Shown here: positions 24,280-32,618 of the stretch, one piece after another
How the letters are laid out: the number at the start of each line of letters is the position of its first letter
Numbering within the stretch: the stretch's first letter is position 1
Assembly (NCBI RefSeq): GCF_022430545.2
Contig: NZ_CP092488.2
Span: 5,084,001-5,148,000 of the forward strand
DNA: 64,000 nucleotides
From: Mycobacterium paraterrae
Lineage (GTDB): Bacteria; Actinomycetota; Actinomycetes; Mycobacteriales; Mycobacteriaceae
Reading direction: 5' to 3'
Made by a program: the position numbers and the translations under genes
Notes under the pieces: generated by a model
Database searches by the model: none
What the model saw: the letters and a program-made list of their open reading frames with translations, nothing else
Told to the model about the DNA's origin: nothing

Positions 24280-25029
24280 TCAGCGCGTGGTGTAGCCGCC
24301 GTTGGCGAAGATGGTCTGCCCGGTCACCCAGTGGCCCTCGCCGACCAGGAACACGACCAGCGGAGCGATGTCCTCGATGAGCGTGAGCCGGTTGCCCATC
24401 GCCTGCGACTTGTGGAACTCGACCCGCTCGGGGGTCTCCTCGCCATAAAAGAATGGCGTGTCCATCGGTCCGGGCGCCACATTGTTCACCGAAATGCCGC
24501 GCACGCCAAACTCTTTGGACGCCGCGCGGGTGAAATGCTCGACCGGGCTCTTGGCCCCGGCGTAGGTGGAGTAGCCGTCGGTGAACGCGGCCAACAGCGC
24601 GGTGACGATCGTGACCACCGATCCCCCGTCGTTGAGACGCTTGCCGGCCTGCTGCAGGAAGAAGTACGCGGCCTTGGAGTTGATGTCGAACATCGAGTCG
24701 TACTCGGCCTCGGTGGTTTCGACGATCGGCTTGCGCAACACCTTGCCGACCGTGTTGATCGCGATGTCGACACCGCCGAAGGCGTCGACCGCGGCGTCGA
24801 ACAGCGCCGTGACGTTGTCCGGTTTGGTCAGGTCGCCTTGGACCTTGATCGCCTTGACGCCCGCGGCTTCGACGGCCGCGACGGTCTTGTCGGCCTCGGC
24901 TTCGGTCGACGCGCTGTTGTAGTGCACCGCGACGTTGACGCCCTTGTCGGCCAGCGTCGTACTGATCAGCCCGCCCAGGTTCTTCGCTCCGGCAGCCACC
25001 ACTGCTGACTTGCCGCTGAGGTTGGTCAT
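24280..25029 (-). CDS. Short-chain dehydrogenase/reductase with atypical active site
   Basis: 249 residues of classical SDR fold. The cofactor loop reads AGAKNLGG rather than TGxxxGIG. YAGAK gives the catalytic Tyr and Lys, but the position usually held by Ser, 13 residues earlier, is Thr (VTALLAAF). The DINSKAAYFF segment and the C-terminal TGQTIFANGGYTTR are typical SDR. Thr may replace Ser functionally, or activity may be reduced. It is divergent from the LysR gene and shares a strong inverted repeat with it. Substrate unknown. Confidence 0.85.
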   Translation of the reverse strand: MTNLSGKSAVVAAGAKNLGGLISTTLADKGVNVAVHYNSASTEAEADKTVAAVEAAGVKAIKVQGDLTKPDNVTALFDAAVDAFGGVDIAINTVGKVLRKPIVETTEAEYDSMFDINSKAAYFFLQQAGKRLNDGGSVVTIVTALLAAFTDGYSTYAGAKSPVEHFTRAASKEFGVRGISVNNVAPGPMDTPFFYGEETPERVEFHKSQAMGNRLTLIEDIAPLVVFLVGEGHWVTGQTIFANGGYTTR

Positions 25030-25083
25030 GGCACTCCTCTCTTTCGGGTCGCCACGAATCTAGGCGACGCCGGAACAAATGAG

Positions 25084-25119
25084 AAACAGTGATTGTCGTC
25101 GTTTCGACAATCACTGTTT
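25084..25119. promoter_or_regulatory. Perfect 15-bp inverted repeat between SDR and LysR genes
   Basis: AAACAGTGATTGTCG and its exact reverse complement are separated by TCGTTT. The pair lies in the 107-bp divergent gap, 17 bp before the LysR ATG and 54 bp from the SDR ATG. It is very likely the LysR operator controlling both genes; a hairpin in a transcript is an alternative. Confidence 0.75.
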
Positions 25120-25136
25120 GTGGATAGAGTCGGCGG

Positions 25137-26054
25137 ATGCCTGATCCACCGTTCGACGGCCTTTCCGACCTGCGTCGCCTGCGTCACTTCATCGCCGTCG
25201 TCGATGCCTCCGGATTCACCCGCGCGGCCGAGCAGTTGCACCTGTCCCAACAGGCGTTGAGCAGCTCGGTGCAACAGCTCGAGAAGCAGGTCGGCGCAAC
25301 GCTGTTGGTGCGCGCCGGCCGCAGGATCGCACCCACCCGGGCCGGGCAGACGCTCCTCGAGGAGGGTCGCACCTTGCTCGCGGCCGCGCGCACGATCGCC
25401 GCGCACACCCGGGCGGCGGCCAGTGAGCAGCCCGACGAGTTCGTCGTCGGCCACTCCCCAGCGATCGACAACAACGACGTCTACGCGATGCTGGCGCCGG
25501 CCATCGAGGCGCTGCCCGACACGTCGTTCACGGCGCTGCAGCTGTTTCCAGATCAGCTTGTGGCCGCGGTGCGCGACGGCTCGGTGGATCTCGGGCTGCG
25601 CCGTGGAGTGGTGCCGCAGGAATCGCTGGCCACCGGGATCGCCCGCTACGACGCGCTGCGGGTCGCCGTCGCCAGCGCTCACCGGCTGGCCGGGCGGACG
25701 AGCGTGTCCGTCGCCGATCTGGCCGACGAGACCATTGTGCTGTGGGCGCCACCCGGGTCGTCGTATTACAGCGACTTCCTGGTCAATGTCTGTCGCCGCG
25801 CGGGTTTTGAGCCGCGGTATCGGGTCAGCCGAGTGCAGGGCTGCCCGCCCGAGGTCGCGCCACTGACCGACGGCGGGGTCTCGTTCGTCACCTCCGCCCC
25901 CGGACCGGCGGCCGGCCACGCGGTGCAGGTGCTCGAACTCGAGGAGCCCGTGCTGGTTCCGGTGCAGGCATTGTGGCAGCCGCATACCGCGTCCGCGGTG
26001 CGTGACCTGATCCTGACCCCTACCCCGCCAGCAGCTCTTCCGCGACCGCGATGA
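25137..26054 (+). CDS. LysR-family transcriptional regulator
   Basis: 305 residues. The winged helix-turn-helix occupies roughly residues 14-72 (LRHFIAVVDASGFTRAAEQLHLSQQALSSSVQQLE). A periplasmic-binding-like effector domain follows. It is divergent from the SDR gene, the classical layout where the regulator activates the neighbour in response to a substrate or product. The intergenic 36-bp inverted repeat is the presumed binding site. The 3' end overlaps the convergent glpD1 gene by 35 bp. Effector unknown. Confidence 0.9.
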   Translation: MPDPPFDGLSDLRRLRHFIAVVDASGFTRAAEQLHLSQQALSSSVQQLEKQVGATLLVRAGRRIAPTRAGQTLLEEGRTLLAAARTIAAHTRAAASEQPDEFVVGHSPAIDNNDVYAMLAPAIEALPDTSFTALQLFPDQLVAAVRDGSVDLGLRRGVVPQESLATGIARYDALRVAVASAHRLAGRTSVSVADLADETIVLWAPPGSSYYSDFLVNVCRRAGFEPRYRVSRVQGCPPEVAPLTDGGVSFVTSAPGPAAGHAVQVLELEEPVLVPVQALWQPHTASAVRDLILTPTPPAALPRPR

Positions 26055-27549
26055 CGCGTTCGCGGTCGGCAGCGACCAAGCCGATCCGGGTGCGCCGGTC
26101 GACGATGTCGTCGACAGTCAGAGCGCCCTCGTGGGTGACGGCGTACTCGAATTCCGCTCGTGTGACGTCGATTCCGTCGGCCACCGGTTCGGCGGGGCGA
26201 TCGCAGGTAGCCGTCGCCAACACGTTGGCGGCCTCGGCGCCATAACGCAGGACCAGCGATTCCGGCAGTCCGGCCATCGGCGCGGTCGCCGAACCGGGGT
26301 TCTGCGGCGCGCCGACCAACGGCAGGTTTCGAGTCTGACACCCGCCGGCGTCGAGGTGTCGCAACTCGACGGCACGGTCGACGACGTCCTCGGCCATGTG
26401 CCGGTATTCGGTGAGCTTGCCGCCGATGACGCTGATCACACCGGATGACGATTCGACGACGGCGTGGTCGCGCGAGACGTCGGCCGTGTGGCCTGCGCCG
26501 GTGTCGATCAGCGGCCGCAGCCCCGCATACGAGCCGATGATGTCGCCCGTGTCCAGCGTGATCCCGAGTGCGGTGTTTACCACGTCGAGCAGGAACGCGA
26601 TCTCTCCCGCCGTCGGTTGCGGGACATCGGGAATCGGGCCCGGCGATTCCTCGTCGGTCAATCCCAGATAGATTCGTCCGAGTTGTTCGGGCATGGCAAA
26701 GACGAACCGGTTGAGCTCGCCGGGAATCGGAATGGTCAGCGCCGCAATGGGATTCCCGAACGTTGCGGCGTCGAAGACGAGGTGGGTGCCGCGACTGGGC
26801 CGCAGTTTGAGCGACGCGTCGATCTCGCCGGCCCATACGCCGGTGGCGTTGATGACGGCCCGCGACTCGACGTCGAACGATTGGCCGGTGTGCTGGTCGG
26901 TGAGCGTCACCGAGGTGCCGGTGGCCTGCGACGCCGACGTGTAGGTCAGGATCCGGGCGCCGCGCTGCGCCGCGGTCCGGGCGACGGCGCAGACAAGGCG
27001 GGCGTCGTCGATCAACTGTCCGTCGTAGGCCAGCAGTCCGCCGTCGAGCCCCTCGCGCCGCACCGCGGGGGCCAGGTCGATCACACGTTGGGCCGAAATG
27101 CGTTGCGAGCCAGGCAGAACAGTGCCCGACGTGCCGGCCGTTTTGCGCAGCAGGTCACCGGCCAGGAAGCCGGCGCGGACCAGCGCCCGGTTCGGCCGGC
27201 TCATCGAGGGCAACAGCGGAACCAGCTGCGGCATGGCGCGGACCAGATGAGGGGCGTTGCGCGTCATCAGGATTCCCCGTTCCACCGCGCTGCGCCGGGC
27301 GATCCCGACGTTGCCGGTCGCGAGGTAGCGCAACCCACCGTGCACCAGTTTGGAGCTCCATCGGCTGGTGCCGAAGGCCAGATCGTGCTTTTCCACAAGA
27401 GTGACGCTCAGCCCTCGCGTCACGGCGTCCAGCGCGATGCCGGCGCCGGTGATGCCGCCGCCGATCACGAGGACATCGGTGGGCGCGCCGTCGGCGAGCG
27501 CGGTCAGGTCGGCGGTGCGACGCGCGGCGTTGAGAGCGGTCGAGTTCAC
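26020..27549 (-). CDS. glpD1: FAD-dependent glycerol-3-phosphate dehydrogenase GlpD1
   Basis: 509 residues. The N-terminal dinucleotide-binding motif DVLVIGGGITGAGIALDAVTRGLSVTLVEK binds FAD. RWSSKLVHGGLRYL and the IGGKLTEYRHMAEDV segment are diagnostic for GlpD. It oxidises glycerol-3-phosphate to dihydroxyacetone phosphate and feeds electrons to menaquinone. It starts at GTG 27549 in a GTGA overlap with the upstream TetR gene, so the two are co-translated. The order matches Rv2249c. Its end overlaps the convergent LysR gene. Confidence 0.94.
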   Translation of the reverse strand: MNSTALNAARRTADLTALADGAPTDVLVIGGGITGAGIALDAVTRGLSVTLVEKHDLAFGTSRWSSKLVHGGLRYLATGNVGIARRSAVERGILMTRNAPHLVRAMPQLVPLLPSMSRPNRALVRAGFLAGDLLRKTAGTSGTVLPGSQRISAQRVIDLAPAVRREGLDGGLLAYDGQLIDDARLVCAVARTAAQRGARILTYTSASQATGTSVTLTDQHTGQSFDVESRAVINATGVWAGEIDASLKLRPSRGTHLVFDAATFGNPIAALTIPIPGELNRFVFAMPEQLGRIYLGLTDEESPGPIPDVPQPTAGEIAFLLDVVNTALGITLDTGDIIGSYAGLRPLIDTGAGHTADVSRDHAVVESSSGVISVIGGKLTEYRHMAEDVVDRAVELRHLDAGGCQTRNLPLVGAPQNPGSATAPMAGLPESLVLRYGAEAANVLATATCDRPAEPVADGIDVTRAEFEYAVTHEGALTVDDIVDRRTRIGLVAADRERVIAVAEELLAG

Positions 27550-28109
27550 GCCAGGTATCCGTTCAACGAGTGAGCGAGCTCAGTCGCCAACGCATCAGCG
27601 TCGAGGATCGGGCGGACGATCTGTGCCGACTGGATGGTCGATTGGGTGATCAGCAGCACCATCGCGGCCATCTGGCGAGGATCGCCGGGGCGCACGCTGC
27701 CGTCGGACTGCGCCGCCCGAAGCCCGTCGGCGAGCGCCTCGATGAGCATCTGCTGGCTGCTGCCCAGCCGCTGGGCGATGTAGACCAGCGCCAATTCCGA
27801 ACGCAGCACGGCCATCACCAGCTCGTCACCCCGCAGCCGCTCGGCTACGGCAACGACCCGGTCGACCAGTGCGGCGCGTCCGCTGCCACGCGCCGGCACC
27901 TCCGCCAGCGCCTCGGTGATGTGGCTGGTCAACAGCGCGGCCAGCACCGAGCGAGTGTCGGGCCAGCGGCGGTACACGGTCGGCCGGCTCACGCCCGCAC
28001 GCCGCGCGATCTCGGCCAGCGTCACCCGCTCGACGCCGAAATCGACGACACAGCTCGCCGCGGCCGCCAGGATCCGGTCCTGCACCGGAGCGTTACTGAT
28101 TGACAGCAT
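27546..28109 (-). CDS. TetR-family regulator upstream of glpD1 (Rv2250c-like)
   Basis: 187 residues from ATG 28109 (MLSISNAPVQDRIL). The helix-turn-helix is VTLAEIARRAGVSRPTVYRRWPD, near residues 30-52. The gene forms an operon with glpD1 through a four-base stop/start overlap. It is divergent from the FAD-oxidase gene with only 17 bp between start codons. Autoregulation and control of both divergent units is likely, since any operator here would affect both. Ligand unknown; glycerolipid-related metabolites fit the neighbours. Confidence 0.88.
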   Translation of the reverse strand: MLSISNAPVQDRILAAAASCVVDFGVERVTLAEIARRAGVSRPTVYRRWPDTRSVLAALLTSHITEALAEVPARGSGRAALVDRVVAVAERLRGDELVMAVLRSELALVYIAQRLGSSQQMLIEALADGLRAAQSDGSVRPGDPRQMAAMVLLITQSTIQSAQIVRPILDADALATELAHSLNGYLA

Positions 28110-28126
28110 GTGTAATACTGTAACGC
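28110..28126. promoter_or_regulatory. Overlapping divergent -10 elements, leaderless on both sides (predicted)
   Basis: Only 17 bp separate the two start codons. On the plus strand TAATACT (28113-28119) ends 7 bases before ATG 28127. On the minus strand TACAGT (28122-28117) ends 7 bases before ATG 28109. Both spacings suit transcripts that begin at the start codon, common in mycobacteria. Neither gene has a Shine-Dalgarno. Confidence 0.5.
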
Positions 28127-29731
28127 ATGTCTGCCGACTTGCTACCCCCGATGAAGTGGAATGCCTGGGGCGATCCGCGCGAAGCCAAACCACTCTCCGA
28201 CGGCATTCGCTCGCTCTTGGTCCAGGCACTGGGCGTCACCGGCGCTCCCGAGACTGAACTCAAGGCCGACGAGGTGCGGTTGCGTCCGTCGGCGCTGACG
28301 ACGGACCGCCTCGACGCGCTCACCGCGATCGTCGGGCCTGATCACTGCCGCGTCGACGACCGGGACCGGCTGCTGCACGCCGGCGGCAAGTCGACGCTCG
28401 ACCTGTTGCGACGCAAAGACGCTGGCGTCCAAGACGCCCCTGACGCCGTCCTGCTGCCCGGCACCGACGACGAAGTCGCCGCGATCCTGCGGTACTGCTC
28501 CCAGCACGGCATCGCGGTTGTCCCCTTCGGCGGCGGCACCAGCGTGGTCGGCGGACTCGACCCGATCCGCGGCGGGTTCACCGCGGCGGTGTCGTTGGAC
28601 CTACGCCGCTTCGACCAACTGCTGTCCTTCGACGAGGTGTCCGGGGAGGCGGAATTCGGCGCCGGTGTCACCGGGCCGCGGGCCGAGGAATTGCTTGGCG
28701 CGCACGGCTTTTCACTCGGGCACTTCCCGCAGAGCTTTGAATTCGCCAGCCTCGGTGGTTTCGCCGCGACCCGCTCGTCGGGTCAAGACTCGGCGGGCTA
28801 CGGCCGCTTCGATGACATGGTGCGCGGATTGCGGATCGTCACCCCCGCCGGGGTGCTGGATCTCGGACGGGCCCCGCAGTCGGCCGCCGGTCCTGATCTG
28901 CGGCAACTGGTGATCGGCTCGGAAGGCGTGTTCGGGGTCATCACCCAGGTGCGGGTGGCCGTACACCCGAAGCCGCAGGCCACCCGCTACGAAGCCTGGT
29001 CGTTCCCCGACTTCGCCACGGGCACAGCGGCTTTGCGCGCTGTCACCCAGACGGATACCGGCCCGACCGTGATCCGGTTGTCTGACGAGGCCGAGACCGG
29101 GGTCAACCTGGCGACCACCGAATCCATCGGCGAGAACGAGATCACCGGCGGGTGTCTGGCGATCACCGTATTCGAAGGCAGCGAAGCGCACGCCGAGAGC
29201 AGGCACGCCGAAACACGGGCGCTGATGACGGCCCACGGCGGCACCTCCCTGGGCGAGGGCCCGGCCCGGGCGTGGGAACGCGGCCGCTTCGGCGCTCCCT
29301 ACCTGCGCGACGCACTGCTGGCCGGCGGCGCACTGTGCGAGACCCTCGAGACGGCGACCGACTGGTCGAACATCCCCGCGTTGAAAACCGCGGTCACCGA
29401 GGCGCTGACCAACGCGCTAGCCGAATCCGGCACGCCCGCCCTTGTGCTGTGCCACATTTCCCATGTGTATGCCACCGGCGCATCGCTGTACTTCACCGTC
29501 GTCGCCGGACAGCGCGGTAACCCGATCGAGCAGTGGCGGGCCGCCAAGGCTGCCGCATGTGACGCGATCGTCGCGGCCGGCGCGACCATCACCCACCACC
29601 ACGCCGTCGGTGCCGACCATCGGCCATGGATGGCCGACGAAATCGGTGAGCTCGGCGTGCGGGTGCTGCGTGCGGTGAAGGCGACGCTGGACCCCGCGGG
29701 AATCCTCAACCCTGGCAAGCTGATTCCGTGA
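28127..29731 (+). CDS. FAD-binding oxidase, alkyl-DHAP synthase-like (Rv2251-like)
   Basis: 534 residues of the vanillyl-alcohol oxidase/PCMH flavoprotein fold. FAD-binding motifs are VVPFGGGTSVVGGLDP and SLGGFAATRSSGQDSAGYG. The C-terminal half (HISHVYATGASLYFTVV; HHHAVGADHRPWM) resembles alkyldihydroxyacetonephosphate synthase, an ether-lipid enzyme, but D-lactate-type dehydrogenases share the fold. Neighbours glpD1 and dagK point to glycerolipid metabolism. An alternative ATG at 28151 (MKWNAWGDP) exists; ATG 28127 is preferred because a -10-like element is placed correctly for a leaderless start. Its stop overlaps dagK by four bases. Confidence 0.86.
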   Translation: MSADLLPPMKWNAWGDPREAKPLSDGIRSLLVQALGVTGAPETELKADEVRLRPSALTTDRLDALTAIVGPDHCRVDDRDRLLHAGGKSTLDLLRRKDAGVQDAPDAVLLPGTDDEVAAILRYCSQHGIAVVPFGGGTSVVGGLDPIRGGFTAAVSLDLRRFDQLLSFDEVSGEAEFGAGVTGPRAEELLGAHGFSLGHFPQSFEFASLGGFAATRSSGQDSAGYGRFDDMVRGLRIVTPAGVLDLGRAPQSAAGPDLRQLVIGSEGVFGVITQVRVAVHPKPQATRYEAWSFPDFATGTAALRAVTQTDTGPTVIRLSDEAETGVNLATTESIGENEITGGCLAITVFEGSEAHAESRHAETRALMTAHGGTSLGEGPARAWERGRFGAPYLRDALLAGGALCETLETATDWSNIPALKTAVTEALTNALAESGTPALVLCHISHVYATGASLYFTVVAGQRGNPIEQWRAAKAAACDAIVAAGATITHHHAVGADHRPWMADEIGELGVRVLRAVKATLDPAGILNPGKLIP

Positions 29732-30627
29732 CTGGCCGGGTGACCGTCCTGACCAATCCGGCGTCCGGGCACGGCAACGCGCCGCACGCCGCCGAGAAGG
29801 CGATCACTCGACTGCAGCAGCGTGGCGTCGACGTGGTGGCCATCGTCGGCAGCGACGCCGAGCACGCGCGCCGCCTGCTGCATGCCGCGGTCGACAGCGG
29901 CACCGACGCCCTTGTCGTCGTGGGCGGCGACGGCGTCGTCACCGAAGCGTTGCAGGCCCTCGCCGAGACCGACATTCCCCTGGGCATCGTCCCCGCCGGC
30001 ACTGGTAACGACCACGCGCGTGAATTCGGTTTGCCGACAAAAGATCCGGTCGCGGCCGCCGACGTCATCGCCGACGGCTTCACCCAGACCATCGACCTCG
30101 GCCGGATCCGCCACCACGACGGTAAGGCCAAATATTTCGGCACCGTCGCCGCCGCCGGATTCGACTCCCTGGTCACCGACCGGGCCAACCGGATGCGCTG
30201 GCCGCGCGGCCGGATGCGCTACAACCTGGCCATGCTCGCCGAACTGTCGCAGTTGCGCCTGCTGCCTTTCCGGTTGGTCCTCGACGGCCGCGACGAGATC
30301 TTCACCGACCTCACGCTGGCCGCATTCGGTAACACCCGCAGCTACGGCGGCGGAATGTTGGTCTGCCCCAACGCCGATCCGAGCGACGGCCAACTCGACA
30401 TCACCATGGTCCACTCCGCTTCGCGGACCCGACTGATCCGCCTGTTCCCCACCGTTTACAAGGGCACCCACGTCGACCTCGACGAGGTGACCACTGCCCG
30501 GGTCAGCACGGTCGACGTCGAATCGCCCGGCATCAACGTCTACGCCGACGGCGACTTCGCCTGCGCGCTGCCCGCCCAAATCTCGGCCGTAAAGGACGCG
30601 TTACGCATCCTGCGGCCGGCTTCGTAA
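29728..30627 (+). CDS. Diacylglycerol/lipid kinase (Rv2252-like)
   Basis: 299 residues of the DAGK catalytic family. The nucleotide-binding motif VVVGGDGVVTEAL has GGDG at residues 66-69, and GIVPAGTGNDHARE follows. The C-terminal beta-sandwich ends in INVYADGDFACALP. The M. tuberculosis orthologue Rv2252 is a diacylglycerol kinase implicated in phosphatidylinositol mannoside synthesis. GTG 29728 overlaps the upstream oxidase stop (GTGA), so the pair is one operon. Confidence 0.9.
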   Translation: MTGRVTVLTNPASGHGNAPHAAEKAITRLQQRGVDVVAIVGSDAEHARRLLHAAVDSGTDALVVVGGDGVVTEALQALAETDIPLGIVPAGTGNDHAREFGLPTKDPVAAADVIADGFTQTIDLGRIRHHDGKAKYFGTVAAAGFDSLVTDRANRMRWPRGRMRYNLAMLAELSQLRLLPFRLVLDGRDEIFTDLTLAAFGNTRSYGGGMLVCPNADPSDGQLDITMVHSASRTRLIRLFPTVYKGTHVDLDEVTTARVSTVDVESPGINVYADGDFACALPAQISAVKDALRILRPAS

Positions 30628-30665
30628 TCGACTAGCGTGACTACATCGTTCACACAGAGGGGCAC

Positions 30666-31022
30666 ATGCTCGGCGCGAGGTCGGCAGTCTGCGCGGTCAT
30701 GCTGTGTACTGCGGCGTTGTTGTCCGCGGGAACGGCCACCGCCGACCCGAATGACGATGCGTTCATCTCCGCGCTGACCAAGAATGGGATCCCCATTGCT
30801 GATCGCGACTCCGCGACGGCGATCGGACAGTCCGTGTGCGACGGCTTCGACCAACGTCAGAAATCCAGCTACGTGGCGATGCGGGTGATGAAGCAAAGCG
30901 GGTTGTCGCTGAAACAATCCAGCTACGTTGTCGGCGTCGCCATTTCGGCCTACTGCCCGGAATACGTCGGACGCACCGACCCTTCGGCGCGCTGGATGAT
31001 TCCGCTGCCGCCGCTGATGTGA
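30666..31022 (+). CDS. DUF732 secreted protein
   Basis: 118 residues. A signal peptide (VCAVMLCTAALLSAGTATA) is cleaved near ADPNDDAF. The mature part is the small mycobacterial DUF732 fold with two Cys (SVCDGFDQ and AYCPEY) likely forming a disulfide. The family is abundant in mycobacteria and of unknown function. Start ATG 30666 follows AGAGGGG. It lies 38 bp after dagK, same strand. Confidence 0.85.
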   Translation: MLGARSAVCAVMLCTAALLSAGTATADPNDDAFISALTKNGIPIADRDSATAIGQSVCDGFDQRQKSSYVAMRVMKQSGLSLKQSSYVVGVAISAYCPEYVGRTDPSARWMIPLPPLM

Positions 31023-31025
31023 CTT

Positions 31026-31538
31026 CTAGCCGACACCGCGGTTGAGCCAGGAGATCTCGGCGCCGTCACCGCCGTCGCGGTACGGTTCGAGCGCGTCGTC
31101 CCACGCGGTGCCCAGCGCCGAGTCCAACTCAGCGGCCAGCGCGTCGGCGCCGGCGGCCATCATCGAGCGCAACCGCATCTCGCCGATCATCACGTCGCCG
31201 TTTGCGCTCATCGCCCCGTTCCACAAGCCGAGCTGGGGGGTGTGGCAGAACCGGTGCCCGTCGACGCCGGCGCTCGGATCCTCGGTGACCTCGAAACGCA
31301 ACACCGTCCAGGAGCGCAGCGCGTCAGCCAGCCGCGCGCCGGTGCCGACCGGCCCTACCCAGTTGGTGACCGCACGGAGCTGTCCCGGCATCGCCGGTTG
31401 CGGGGTCCATTTGAGATTGGCTTTGGACGACAGCGTCGACGAGAGCGCCCACTCGACATGCGGACATACCGCGGCGGGCGAGGCATGGATATAGACCACA
31501 CCGGTCGTCACGTCCGCGAACTGGTTCGACGCGCGCAT
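31026..31538 (-). CDS. DUF3145 family protein (Rv2256c-like)
   Basis: 170 residues from ATG 31538 (MRASNQFADVTTG), chosen because AAGGAG precedes it; upstream frame adds unlike sequence. Conserved segments are VVYIHASPAAVCPHVEWALS and LRFEVTEDPSAG, ending in a Trp-rich stretch. The family is restricted to actinobacteria, and its function is unknown. No membrane segment or catalytic motif is apparent. The order, upstream of the serine-hydrolase gene, matches the Rv2256c-Rv2257c neighbourhood. Confidence 0.86.
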   Translation of the reverse strand: MRASNQFADVTTGVVYIHASPAAVCPHVEWALSSTLSSKANLKWTPQPAMPGQLRAVTNWVGPVGTGARLADALRSWTVLRFEVTEDPSAGVDGHRFCHTPQLGLWNGAMSANGDVMIGEMRLRSMMAAGADALAAELDSALGTAWDDALEPYRDGGDGAEISWLNRGVG

Positions 31539-31657
31539 CTGTTGCTCCTTCGGATCCACGAGGGACGTCTTCCCCAACGACCTGGTGTTTCCGACGAGCG
31601 GTTATAACGATTTGTGTGCCGTGCGTGTCTATTGTGCCTCGTGAGGCCTGTGTTGCG

Positions 31658-32491
31658 CTAGTCCGACTCGTATTCCCTCAGCACTCTGTCAGAAAGCGCC
31701 GGCCACAGCGGCCGCGCCCAGTCGCCGAAATCGCGGTCGGTGAGCACCACCAATGCCAGCTTCGCCGCGGGATCTGCCCAGATCAGCGTGCCTGACTGGC
31801 CGAAATGACCGAAGGTGCCCGGCGAGTTGCCCGCCCCGGTCCAATGGGGCGTTTTGGCGTCCCGGATTTCGAAGCCCAGCCCCCAATCGTTGGGCCGCTG
31901 CACCCCGTAGCCAGGGAGAACGCCGTCAAGACCCGGAAACTGGACGCTGATCGCCCCGGCGTGCATCTCGGGCGACACGATGGCGGGCGATAGCAAGTCC
32001 CTCGCGAACGCCGCCAGATCCTCGATCGTGGATACCGCCCCGTAGCCCGCTGCCGGCGCGCCACCGTCGAGGCGGGTCGCGGTCATGCCCAAAGGCTCCA
32101 GCACCGCCTCAACGAGGTAACGACTGAACTCGATGCCGGACGCCTCTTGCACGGCGCCAGCCAGCACCGCGAAGCCGTAGTTCGAATACACCCGACGGGT
32201 GCCGGGTCGGGCCAGCGTCTTGTTGTCGAGCATCGCCAGGCCCGAGGTGTGCGACAGCAGGTGCCGCACCGTCGAACCCGGCGGTCCGGCAGCGGTGTCG
32301 AGGTCGACCGCGCCTTCCTCGATCGCCACCTGCGCCGCCCGCGCCACCAACGGCTTGGTCACCGATGCGAGGACGAACTGCCGCGCGGTGTCGCCGTGGG
32401 TGGCCAGCACACCGTGCCGCCCGACGACGGCGGCGGCCGCGTTGGTCACCGGCCAGTCGTCGAGCGCGTGAAGTGCGGAGAGTCCGGGCAT
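31658..32491 (-). CDS. Beta-lactamase/transpeptidase-fold serine hydrolase (Rv2257c-like)
   Basis: 277 residues of the class C beta-lactamase/esterase family. The SxxK motif is SVTK with Ser43 and Lys46; the YxN motif is YSN at 102-104; a third motif lies near GHFGQSGT. No signal peptide is seen, so it is probably cytoplasmic and more likely an esterase or peptidase than a drug-resistance enzyme. ATG 32491 gives length close to Rv2257c. It is divergent from mscR; the 127-bp gap carries two GC-rich inverted repeats. Confidence 0.86.
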   Translation of the reverse strand: MPGLSALHALDDWPVTNAAAAVVGRHGVLATHGDTARQFVLASVTKPLVARAAQVAIEEGAVDLDTAAGPPGSTVRHLLSHTSGLAMLDNKTLARPGTRRVYSNYGFAVLAGAVQEASGIEFSRYLVEAVLEPLGMTATRLDGGAPAAGYGAVSTIEDLAAFARDLLSPAIVSPEMHAGAISVQFPGLDGVLPGYGVQRPNDWGLGFEIRDAKTPHWTGAGNSPGTFGHFGQSGTLIWADPAAKLALVVLTDRDFGDWARPLWPALSDRVLREYESD

Positions 32492-32518
32492 CGCGCCGAG
32501 CCTAATGCGGGCCCATCT

Positions 32519-32568
32519 GCCCGGCTGGCCGGGCACTGGCCGGGGAACGCCCGTCTGGCCGGGCGTTC
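32519..32568. promoter_or_regulatory. Two adjacent GC-rich inverted repeats upstream of mscR
   Basis: First: GCCCGG-CTGG-CCGGGC (32519-32534). Second: GAACGCCCG-TCTGGC-CGGGCGTTC (32545-32568), a perfect 9-bp repeat. Both lie in the gap between divergent genes and 50-100 bp before the mscR ATG. They may be operators or leader hairpins. Confidence 0.45.
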
Positions 32569-32618
32569 GTCGGGATCTGTTGCATGGGCGCCACCGGCGA
32601 AGCATTAGGTTGAACGAC

